Translations under genes and position numbers: made by a program
Notes under the pieces: model-generated
What the model was told of the DNA's origin: nothing
Seen by the model: only the letters and a program-made list of their open reading frames with translations
Database searches by the model: none
Source: Acidobacteriota bacterium
Lineage (GTDB): Bacteria; Zixibacteria; MSB-5A5; GN15; FEB-12
Length of the DNA stretch: 64,000 nt
Direction of reading: 5' to 3'
Assembly: GCA_035529075.1 (NCBI GenBank)
Contig: DATKXK010000015.1
Location: 186,001-250,000 of the forward strand
Shown: piece by piece, positions 1-6,578 of the stretch
Position numbering within the stretch: position 1 is the stretch's first letter
Layout of the letters: each line of letters begins with the position of its first letter

Positions 1-1
1 G

Positions 2-517
2 GAGCGTAAGCTGCTGTCGGCTTACATGAGTTTCGGCGGAGATTCGCCGCTGCACGCATTTACTCTTCCGCTGTACCACCAGGAGCGGGTCTTCGGGGCG
101 GTTATCGGTATTCACGAAGGGGCCGCAAAGCTGGTCAGCGAAGACGCCTTTCTGGAAGCGTTAAGCGCCGCCATCGCTCTTAATGTCGCAGCTCGGGGAG
201 TTGAGAAGGACACGGCCGTCGGCAGGGACGTGCTGGACAAAGAACGGCTCGGGGCCATCATTGAGACCGCCGTCACGGTCAATCACGAAATCAACAACCC
301 GCTTACTGCCATACTTGGGAACGTCCAGCTTCTTCTGTTGAAACGTCAGGATCTGGATCAGGAGCTGGCGGCGAAACTCAAGACCATCGAGATTTCGGCT
401 CTGAAGATTCGGGACGTTACTCAAAGGCTGCTTCGGCTCACTTCCGCTCGTTCAGTGCCTTACGCGGAAGGCACCAGCATGCTGGATCTCTCTGACCACG
501 GTAAAGAAGATGAATAA
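2..517 (+). CDS. GAF/HisKA histidine-kinase-like protein lacking an ATPase domain (5' end outside window)
   Basis: The frame is open to the left edge, so the N-terminus is missing. The visible part begins in what looks like the end of a GAF-type sensor domain (LPLYHQERVFGAVIGIHEG), then a short linker, then a HisKA dimerisation helix with an H-box (VNHEINNPLTAILGN), whose His would be the phospho-acceptor. The protein stops about 60 residues after the H-box, and no N, G1 or G2 boxes of a HATPase_c domain follow before the TAA. It therefore looks like a phospho-acceptor/dimerisation protein that needs a partner kinase, or a kinase that lost its catalytic half. The next 100 bases contain only a weak hairpin (540-560) and no continuation of the domain in another frame that I could see. 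Confidence 0.7.
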   Translation, partial: ERKLLSAYMSFGGDSPLHAFTLPLYHQERVFGAVIGIHEGAAKLVSEDAFLEALSAAIALNVAARGVEKDTAVGRDVLDKERLGAIIETAVTVNHEINNPLTAILGNVQLLLLKRQDLDQELAAKLKTIEISALKIRDVTQRLLRLTSARSVPYAEGTSMLDLSDHGKEDE

Positions 518-617
518 CTCACGGAGTCATCGGCTCCGGGCCTGATGACGCGCCTCAGGCTGTTCCCTCGTCCCCTGCTCCAGACCCGGCGAGCCTGCCG
601 TCCATCGATCCCCGTGC

Positions 618-1766
618 TCAGATGACGTTGGTTTCTTCCACCAGTTCTCCCAGGCGAAACCGGTCGGGGCTAAGCGACTTGATATCCACGGACGGCTCCT
701 TGCCGGCCGTTATCTCCGAGGTCACGAGACCGGCGGCGGGGGCGTGCATCAGCCCGTGTCCGGAGAACCCGGTGACGTGGAACATGCCCTTGACCGATGG
801 CTCCCAGCCGATTATGGCGCGGTGGTCCGGGGTCGTCTCGTACAATCCAGCCCACTCGTTGGCCATCTCGGCCGTCTCAAGCTGAGGCATGCGCTCAAGG
901 GCCAGCTCAAGAATCCTGTCCGTATAGTCCGGGTCGATGGATATGTCAAAACCCGGCGGCACGGACTTATCCGCCCAGCCGAGCAACAGGCCCTTTGACT
1001 CCTTATGGCAATAAAGCCCGGTCTTCACATCCACGACCATGGGGATATCCGGGCGCAGGAAGTCGAGTTCGCCGGTCGTGACAATCTGGCGGCGGTAGGG
1101 CTTGACCTCCACGTCGGCACCCACCATCCGCCCGATCCGGGCCGAGTATGCCCCGGTGCAGTTGATCACGAGCGGCGTGGCGATATCCCCCTTGACCGTC
1201 TTAACACCGGAAATCGCGCCGGCGGTCACCTCGATCCCCGTGACCTCGGTCTCCAGTTCGATGGCCACGCCAAGCCGGCGGATCGCGCGCTCGTAGCCGG
1301 AGAGAAACTCGTGAGGGTCGGCCAGCCCGTCGTCCCCACAGAAGGTCGCCAGCTTGATGTCGTCGGTCCGCACGTGGGGAGCATACTGGTGGATATCCTC
1401 GGGCTTGACCAGGTGTACGTCCAATCCCAGGGAACGCTGCAACTCGTACCCCTGCTTGTGCATCTCGATGTCCTTGTCGTCGGACAGCACGAACATGTAG
1501 CCCACCTGCTTGTACAGGGCGTCTGAGCCGGTATCCTCCTTGAAGCGCTTGAAGAGCTTCTCGGAAAGCATGGACATTTCGATATTGATCTTGCTATTGA
1601 ACTGGGCTCGAACTCCGCCGGCCGCCTTGGAAGTAGAGCACGCACCGAGAAACATCTCCCGTTCTACGAGCGTAATCTGTCCCACGTTTTCGCGCGCCAG
1701 GTAGAAGGCCACGGTCGTGCCTATAATGCCTCCTCCGACAATGACCACGTCTGCTGTTGCACGCAT
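618..1766 (-). CDS. FAD-dependent amine/amino-acid oxidoreductase (DAO family, sarcosine oxidase beta-like)
   Basis: A 382-residue protein of the DAO fold. The N-terminus has the Rossmann FAD-binding motif (VVIVGGGIIGTTVAFYLAR) followed by an acidic residue at the end of beta2 (LVERE). A mid-protein substrate domain is followed by a C-terminal FAD-contact segment (VTGFSGHGLMHAPAAG) typical of sarcosine oxidase beta, glycine oxidase and the L-proline dehydrogenase beta subunits. These enzymes oxidise secondary or primary amino acids, reducing FAD. No sarcosine oxidase alpha, gamma or delta partner lies beside it, so the substrate cannot be assigned. It is transcribed away from the ClC gene; the 159-base gap 1767-1925 between the two starts must hold both promoters, but I see no convincing -35/-10 pair. 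Confidence 0.85.
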   Translation of the reverse strand: MRATADVVIVGGGIIGTTVAFYLARENVGQITLVEREMFLGACSTSKAAGGVRAQFNSKINIEMSMLSEKLFKRFKEDTGSDALYKQVGYMFVLSDDKDIEMHKQGYELQRSLGLDVHLVKPEDIHQYAPHVRTDDIKLATFCGDDGLADPHEFLSGYERAIRRLGVAIELETEVTGIEVTAGAISGVKTVKGDIATPLVINCTGAYSARIGRMVGADVEVKPYRRQIVTTGELDFLRPDIPMVVDVKTGLYCHKESKGLLLGWADKSVPPGFDISIDPDYTDRILELALERMPQLETAEMANEWAGLYETTPDHRAIIGWEPSVKGMFHVTGFSGHGLMHAPAAGLVTSEITAGKEPSVDIKSLSPDRFRLGELVEETNVI

Positions 1767-1925
1767 TGTATGCCCTCGCGCCCGTAATGGCCTAAAGTGA
1801 ACTTTTTCACTAATTTATGAAAATCCCGCTCCAAGTCAAGCCGGTAACCTCCTGCCTTTGCAACTATCGCAGCGCCAAACAAATGACTTGTCCGGGTAGC
1901 AAAAAATGATACATTCAGTCTTTCA

Positions 1926-3686
1926 ATGCAAAGAATAGCCACTGAAAGACTCTCGCGGCTGATACAAATCTCGGAAACCAACCTTCTGATCCTGCTGTCA
2001 GTAGTCGTCGGCCTTACGACCGGTTTCGGGGCGATCGGGTTTATTCTGCTCATAGAGTATTTTAACTCCCTGTTCTTCGGGCTGACTGACCAGATCCTGG
2101 TCACGGCGGTCGGGTTTGCCAACTGGGGCGGGTATAAGTTCTGGCTGCCGTTGATTCCGATGCTCGGCGGCCTGCTGGCCGGACCCATCGTCTTCAAGTA
2201 CGCCACCGAGGCCCGGGGTCACGGCGTGCCGGAAGTAATGAACGCGGTCGCCCGGCTCGGCGGCATTATCAGACCCCGCGTTGCCTTCGCCAAGACCATT
2301 GCTTCCGCCATCTGCATCGGATCAGGCGGGTCGGCGGGCCGTGAGGGGCCGATTGTGCAGATCGGCTCAGCGTTCGGCTCGACCATCGGCCAACTGTTCC
2401 GGATGCCCGGCGAGCGGGTCAAGGTGCTGGTCGGCTGTGGGGCGGCCGCCGGAATTGCAGCCGTGTTTAATGCCCCTATCGCAGGCGTTATCTTTTCGCT
2501 GGAAATAATCCTGGGTGACTTTGCCATCAAGACATTTGCCCCCGTCATCCTCTCCTCGGTCGTGGCTTCCGTTGTCAGTCGATGGTTTCTCGGAAACCAC
2601 CCCGCTTTTGAGGTGCCGAGTTATTCGCTTGTTTCGCCCTGGGAAATACCCCTGTACGTGGTGATGGGAGTGGCGGTGGGTGCGCTGGCGGTACTGTTCA
2701 CCCGCTCGCTGGGCCGTTTCGAGGATTTCTTTGAAAACCTGCATATGGCCAACTGGACCAAGCCGGCTCTGGGCGGCCTGATTCTCGGCGGCCTGGCAGT
2801 GTTCTTTCCGCAGGTGCTGGCCGACGGTTATCACACGATTTCGCTCACCCTTCACGGCAGCATGGCTGTCTGGCTGATGGTGATTCTGATATTTGCGAAA
2901 ATCGTGGCCACCTCGCTCACGCTTGGCTCCGGAAACTCCGGCGGCATCTTTGCCCCGTCCCTGTTCATGGGTGCGGTGGCCGGGGGATCTTTCGGCGTCC
3001 TGATGAACTACCTGTTCCCGGGGGTCACCGCCACGCCGGGCGCCTACGCCGTGGTGGGGATGGCGGGCATGGTGGCCGGTACGACTCACGCCCCCATCAC
3101 GGCCATGCTGATTATCTACGAAATGACCTGGGATTACCGTATCATTCTCCCGCTGATGGTTACGGTGGTGTTCTCAGCCCTGGTGGCCGGTCGGCTATAC
3201 CCGCACTCCATTTACACGGCCAAGCTGTTCAAGCGGGGGATCGACATTCGCGGTGGTCGCGATGTCAACGTCCTGCGCTCGCTGCAGGTCAGTGAGGTCA
3301 TGGATACGGATTTCGAAACGATCCGAGCCTCCACGACCCTGCTGGAAATCCTGCATAAGATAGAACTCTCGAAGGAGACCTACTTTGTCGTTGAAGGCAA
3401 CGAAGGCAAGCTCAAGGGCGTCATCTCCTTTCAGGATATCCGCAACCTCCTGACCCACGACGAACTGGACTACCTCGTGATCGCTCAGGACTTGGTGGTA
3501 TCGGATACGGTGGTGCTTGACATCACCGACGATCTGGAACACGCGCAAAAACTGTTCGGCCAGCGCGGCGTGGGGCTTATCCCCGTGGTACGCAAGGACA
3601 ATCCGGGTAAGGTGATCGGTGTTGTCCGGCGCGATGACCTGGTCGGCTACTACAACAAGCGATTGCTCGAAACGATCCGCAGGTAA
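1926..3686 (+). CDS. ClC-family chloride channel/transporter with C-terminal CBS pair
   Basis: A 586-residue membrane protein, residues 1-430 forming the ClC fold and about 450-580 two CBS domains. Signature motifs are present: GHGVP (98-102, where E. coli ClC has GSGIP), GREGP (138-142, with E140 as the gating glutamate), GSGNSGGIFAP (the GxFxP selectivity loop) and a Tyr in HSIYT matching the central anion-coordinating Tyr. In the segment AGVIFSLEIILGDF the residue aligned with the E. coli proton glutamate E203 is Ile194. By family knowledge, loss of that glutamate is typical of chloride channels rather than Cl-/H+ exchangers, so passive conduction is inferred. CBS domains probably give nucleotide control. 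A short hairpin (3691-3706) follows the stop. Confidence 0.92.
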   Translation: MQRIATERLSRLIQISETNLLILLSVVVGLTTGFGAIGFILLIEYFNSLFFGLTDQILVTAVGFANWGGYKFWLPLIPMLGGLLAGPIVFKYATEARGHGVPEVMNAVARLGGIIRPRVAFAKTIASAICIGSGGSAGREGPIVQIGSAFGSTIGQLFRMPGERVKVLVGCGAAAGIAAVFNAPIAGVIFSLEIILGDFAIKTFAPVILSSVVASVVSRWFLGNHPAFEVPSYSLVSPWEIPLYVVMGVAVGALAVLFTRSLGRFEDFFENLHMANWTKPALGGLILGGLAVFFPQVLADGYHTISLTLHGSMAVWLMVILIFAKIVATSLTLGSGNSGGIFAPSLFMGAVAGGSFGVLMNYLFPGVTATPGAYAVVGMAGMVAGTTHAPITAMLIIYEMTWDYRIILPLMVTVVFSALVAGRLYPHSIYTAKLFKRGIDIRGGRDVNVLRSLQVSEVMDTDFETIRASTTLLEILHKIELSKETYFVVEGNEGKLKGVISFQDIRNLLTHDELDYLVIAQDLVVSDTVVLDITDDLEHAQKLFGQRGVGLIPVVRKDNPGKVIGVVRRDDLVGYYNKRLLETIRR

Positions 3687-3690
3687 ATCG

Positions 3691-3706
3691 GACCGCCGGT
3701 GCGGTC
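3691..3706 (+). terminator. Weak hairpin after the ClC gene
   Basis: GACCGC and GCGGTC form a perfect six-base stem around a CGGT loop, five bases past the ClC stop codon. No T-tract follows, so this would at best be a weak or Rho-assisted end point. Confidence 0.25.
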
Positions 3707-3789
3707 GGGCGACAGGGGTCGATCAGCCCGGCTCGCGGGCGGCCTGTTTGAATTCTTGCCGTGTCATTGGTAAGCGCCTATTTTGAGCC

Positions 3790-6099
3790 ATGCCGGGATA
3801 CGCCAAGCTTCGGGACGATCTGGTTTCCTCCCGGATGACCGTCGCGGGTCAGACCGTTTATACGCTGAAGGACCCGGTGGGAGGCCGATACTTCCGGCTC
3901 CGCGAGCCGGAGTTCTGGCTTGTCCATCAGCTTGACGGCCGCACCGAGCCTGAGAGGATCGCCTCGAGATTCAGGGAACGGTTCCAACTGAACATAAGCG
4001 CGGCCGACGTGCAGGCGTTTGTCGACCAACTGGAAGAGCTGCTGTTTCTGGAGAGCAGCCGGTCAGAACAACTGGTGTCGCGGGCTGGCTACCGAACCTC
4101 CTCGGGTCGGTCGCTGGCCGGCCGCATATTTTACCTGAAGCTCAAAGCGTTCAGCCCGGGGCGGCTGCTTGACCGGCTGACGGCTCTCTATCGTCCCCTT
4201 CACCGGCCCGGCTGGTTTGTCGTGCAGGGTGTAGTAATCGTGATTGGTCTTGCTGTGCTGTGGGCCAACGCCGGGCGGTTCGCGGTCGATCCGGCCGGGA
4301 TCTACAACGTAACCTCGATTGCCGCTATCGTTCTGTCGATATTCATCCTGGTTACATTCCATGAGTTCGCGCATGCGGTTGTCTGCCGGTACTACGGGGG
4401 ACAGGTGCGTGAAATCGGTTTCCTGCTAATGTATTTCCAGCCTTGCTTCTACTGCGACATTTCGGACGCCTGGCTCTTCGAGAAGAAGTCGCATCGCCTC
4501 GCGGTGACGATTGCCGGTCCGTATTTTCAGCTTGTGCTGATGGCGGCTGCGGTGATCATCTGGCGGGTCGCTACGCCGGGCACGGCCGTCAGCGAGGTTT
4601 CCCGCCTGGTGGTTATAGTGAGCCTGGTCAGTTACCTGTTCAATTTCAACCCGCTGATCAAGCTCGACGGGTACTATTTGCTGTCGGACTGGCTTGATAT
4701 TCCCAACCTTCGCCAGAAGTCATTCTCGTACCTCGGCTACCTGCTCAAACGGGGAATCCTGGGCTGGCCGGTGGAGTCACCGGGGGTCACCCGGCGGGAG
4801 CGCAGGATCTTTACACTGTACGCTATCCTGTCGCTGGCCTATACCGGCTTCCTGATTACCTATATTCTCTTCCTGGCAGGGCGTTTTTTGCTGGAAAAGG
4901 TGGGCGGAACAGGGCTCGTATTGTTGTTGACGATCCTGTTGTTTGTGTTTAGACATAGTGTGATCGGCCTGGGCCGCGGTGTTGTCCGGCACCTTGCGTA
5001 TATGAAAAGAATACTGAGAAAACCGTTGCGGCTGGCCTCGTACGTGGCCGTGTTTGCCGTCGTGCTGGTCGGGTCGTTGGCCGTGCCCTTCCCGCAGCGC
5101 GTCTCGGGTGATGTTATCGTTCGCCCCATCGCTGAGTTCACCCTGTCGCTGTCTCAGGCCGGCTTGCTGGAGACCAATCTTCGTTTCGGCGGCGAGAAAC
5201 CAGAATCGCGTTCCAGCTTTCTGCAGATGACGTCCAACGAGATGGCTGTGCTTGACCTGGCGCCCCTTGTGCAGGACGGCCAGAGGGTACGTCCGGGCGA
5301 TACCATTGCCCTGCTGACCTCCAACCAGATTACGCGGGAGATAACGAGCGCCCAGGCAGAACTTGACGGGCTCGAAGGCGAATTGGCGTTGCTGCAGGCG
5401 CCGCCAAAGGCGGAGGAGGTCGCCGAGGCAGCGGCTGGCGTGACCGCAGCACAAGCCTACCACGACCAGCAACTTCGCGAGTATGAGCGAGTGAAGCAAC
5501 TGGTGGAGAAAAAGCTCGAGACCGCAGAGAAACTGGAAGCAGCCGGAGCGGCCCTGGATATCGCCCGGGCGGAGGTGGCCAACAAGACGTCACGCCTGCG
5601 GCTTCTGCAGTCGCCGCCCCGTCCCGAGGAGGAAGCGGTACTCCGGCACGGAATCGATAAGCAAAAGGCCAACCTGGACTTCCTTACCCAGCAGGCCGAG
5701 GCGCAGATGGTTGTGACCCCTATCGGCGGCACGGTCTCCACCCGCGCGGACGGCAACGAAATTCTCAAGGTGGCCAATCACAACACCGTGGAGCTGACCG
5801 TGCCCGTATCCGATTTCGACATCACACTCGTGCGCACCGGTCAATCGACGGCGGTAAAGGTACGATCATACCCGCAGCGCATGTTTGTCGGACGTGTCAT
5901 ACGCATATCGGAGGAGGCCGAGGCCGGCAGCGACAAGTCGTATTTCCCGGTCTCCGTTGTTCTTGACAACGATGACGGGCTGTTGCGTTCCGGTATGTCG
6001 GGTTATGCAAAGATCGAGGTTGGCAGAGCGTCTCTGGCCGGCCTGGCGGCACGCAAACTCACGTCGCTGCTTCGAGTCGAATTCTGGTCCTGGTGGTGA
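3790..6099 (+). CDS. PqqD-M50 peptidase-HlyD fusion protein (peptide processing/export)
   Basis: A 769-residue three-part protein. Residues about 5-90 resemble a PqqD-like domain, the fold used as a leader-binding RiPP recognition element. Residues 130-430 are a multi-spanning membrane domain with the zinc site of site-2-protease family M50: HEFAH (191-195) and a distal NPLIKLDGYY (around 287-296) carrying the third ligand Asp. Residues 430-750 form a HlyD/membrane-fusion-like periplasmic arm with a split biotinyl-lipoyl domain (QDGQRVRPGDTIALL) and a long coiled coil (about 515-620). The same combination of M50 and HlyD arm occurs in YydH-like putative peptide zinc metalloproteases. No ABC transporter or radical SAM gene lies next to it. 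The ATG at 3790 has a poor ribosome site. A tiny peptide gene lies 345 bases downstream. Confidence 0.85.
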   Translation: MPGYAKLRDDLVSSRMTVAGQTVYTLKDPVGGRYFRLREPEFWLVHQLDGRTEPERIASRFRERFQLNISAADVQAFVDQLEELLFLESSRSEQLVSRAGYRTSSGRSLAGRIFYLKLKAFSPGRLLDRLTALYRPLHRPGWFVVQGVVIVIGLAVLWANAGRFAVDPAGIYNVTSIAAIVLSIFILVTFHEFAHAVVCRYYGGQVREIGFLLMYFQPCFYCDISDAWLFEKKSHRLAVTIAGPYFQLVLMAAAVIIWRVATPGTAVSEVSRLVVIVSLVSYLFNFNPLIKLDGYYLLSDWLDIPNLRQKSFSYLGYLLKRGILGWPVESPGVTRRERRIFTLYAILSLAYTGFLITYILFLAGRFLLEKVGGTGLVLLLTILLFVFRHSVIGLGRGVVRHLAYMKRILRKPLRLASYVAVFAVVLVGSLAVPFPQRVSGDVIVRPIAEFTLSLSQAGLLETNLRFGGEKPESRSSFLQMTSNEMAVLDLAPLVQDGQRVRPGDTIALLTSNQITREITSAQAELDGLEGELALLQAPPKAEEVAEAAAGVTAAQAYHDQQLREYERVKQLVEKKLETAEKLEAAGAALDIARAEVANKTSRLRLLQSPPRPEEEAVLRHGIDKQKANLDFLTQQAEAQMVVTPIGGTVSTRADGNEILKVANHNTVELTVPVSDFDITLVRTGQSTAVKVRSYPQRMFVGRVIRISEEAEAGSDKSYFPVSVVLDNDDGLLRSGMSGYAKIEVGRASLAGLAARKLTSLLRVEFWSWW

Positions 6100-6120
6100 A
6101 CCGTCGCACACTATAATGCG

Positions 6121-6156
6121 TCCACCGATGCAATGTCGGTATTATCGGTGGATTTT
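6121..6156 (+). terminator. Probable terminator of the PqqD-M50-HlyD gene
   Basis: A perfect nine-base inverted repeat, TCCACCGAT (6121-6129) and ATCGGTGGA (6144-6152), is followed by TTTT. It lies 22 bases after the stop codon, so the downstream peptide gene is likely transcribed separately. Confidence 0.5.
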
Positions 6157-6253
6157 AGTCGCGTGCGCAACGGCAAGGAATACCCGTCCTGCGAATTTTT
6201 TTCTGCCCCGCGCGTAGCTCCTTATTTGTGAGTCACACGGGGTAGGAAAATTT

Positions 6254-6280
6254 TTCTCGCGTTACTGCGATCCGCGAGAA
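6254..6280. repeat. Perfect 8-base inverted repeat upstream of the peptide promoter
   Basis: TTCTCGCG (6254-6261) and CGCGAGAA (6273-6280) are exact reverse complements separated by 11 bases, one helical turn plus. It lies about 40 bases upstream of the proposed -35 box, a normal place for an activator or repressor site. Its role is inferred only. Confidence 0.45.
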
Positions 6281-6317
6281 TGTGGCGACAAATCTCAAGA
6301 AATATGGATCGATCTTC

Positions 6318-6345
6318 TTGACGGCCTCGTAGGATATACTATCAT
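6318..6345 (+). promoter_or_regulatory. Candidate sigma70-type promoter of the 31-residue peptide gene
   Basis: TTGACG (6318-6323) and TATCAT (6340-6345) are separated by 16 bases; each differs from consensus by one base. Transcription would start near 6352, giving a leader of about 90 bases that contains the GAAA hairpin and the strong ribosome site. Confidence 0.5.
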
Positions 6346-6355
6346 ACTAGTGGAA

Positions 6356-6396
6356 ATTGCATCTGCGTGTGTGCGAAAGCACACAGTATTGCATCC
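6356..6396 (+). promoter_or_regulatory. 5'-leader hairpin with GAAA tetraloop between direct repeats
   Basis: TGTGTGC (6368-6374), loop GAAA (6375-6378), GCACACA (6379-6385): a perfect seven-base stem capped by a stable GNRA tetraloop. It is bracketed by the direct repeat ATTGCATC (6356-6363 and 6388-6395). Lying in the untranslated leader of the peptide gene, it could stabilise the mRNA or bind a regulator. No known riboswitch class is recognised. Confidence 0.5.
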
Positions 6397-6430
6397 ATTC
6401 TTCCATTGATAGGGAGAATGTTTAAGCACA

Positions 6431-6440
6431 AAGGAGGTGA
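6431..6440 (+). promoter_or_regulatory. Perfect Shine-Dalgarno sequence
   Basis: AAGGAGGTGA matches the complement of the usual 16S rRNA 3' end over all ten bases; GGAGG is seven bases from the ATG at 6445. Most genes in this window have far weaker sites, so strong translation of the tiny ORF is expected and its reality is well supported. Confidence 0.8.
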
Positions 6441-6444
6441 GTGG

Positions 6445-6540
6445 ATGACAGATTACAAGCTGACCGTTGAACTGCTTGAAGCTCGCATTGCACCCATCGG
6501 TGGTTGGAGCAATGGCGGCCAGTTACCAGGGATACCGTAA
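6445..6540 (+). CDS. 31-residue leader-like peptide, possible substrate of the M50 protein
   Basis: A 31-codon ORF, too short for routine gene calling. It begins MTDYKLTVELLEARIAP, a charged amphipathic stretch like a RiPP leader, followed by a short Gly-rich tail with GG at 19-20 and 24-25, one Trp (21) and the ending GIP. Cleavage after G20 would leave an 11-residue product; this is a guess based on double-glycine leaders. Support for it being real: perfect Shine-Dalgarno, own promoter, a leader hairpin and a terminator right after it. It lies just downstream of a protein with a PqqD-like leader-binding domain, an M50 protease and a HlyD arm, suggesting enzyme and substrate. It contains no Cys, Ser-rich or Thr-rich core, so lanthipeptide or thiopeptide chemistry is unlikely. 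A LExRxAP-like N-terminal motif also occurs, as I recall, in exported planctomycete proteins. Confidence 0.6.
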   Translation: MTDYKLTVELLEARIAPIGGWSNGGQLPGIP

Positions 6541-6554
6541 AGGTCTTCCATGAT

Positions 6555-6578
6555 AGGGCAGGCTTCTCAGCCTGCCCT
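6555..6578. terminator. Shared hairpin between convergent peptide and Ser/Thr kinase genes
   Basis: AGGGCAGGC (6555-6563) and GCCTGCCCT (6570-6578) form a perfect nine-base stem with a six-base loop. The kinase stop codon (6567-6569, reverse strand) lies in the loop. The hairpin can serve both strands; T-tracts are short. Confidence 0.55.

Noticed and set aside
6361-6420. Known riboswitch such as c-di-GMP-I in the peptide leader
   Set aside because: Apart from the GNRA-capped hairpin, the conserved core of c-di-GMP or other common riboswitches is not seen.
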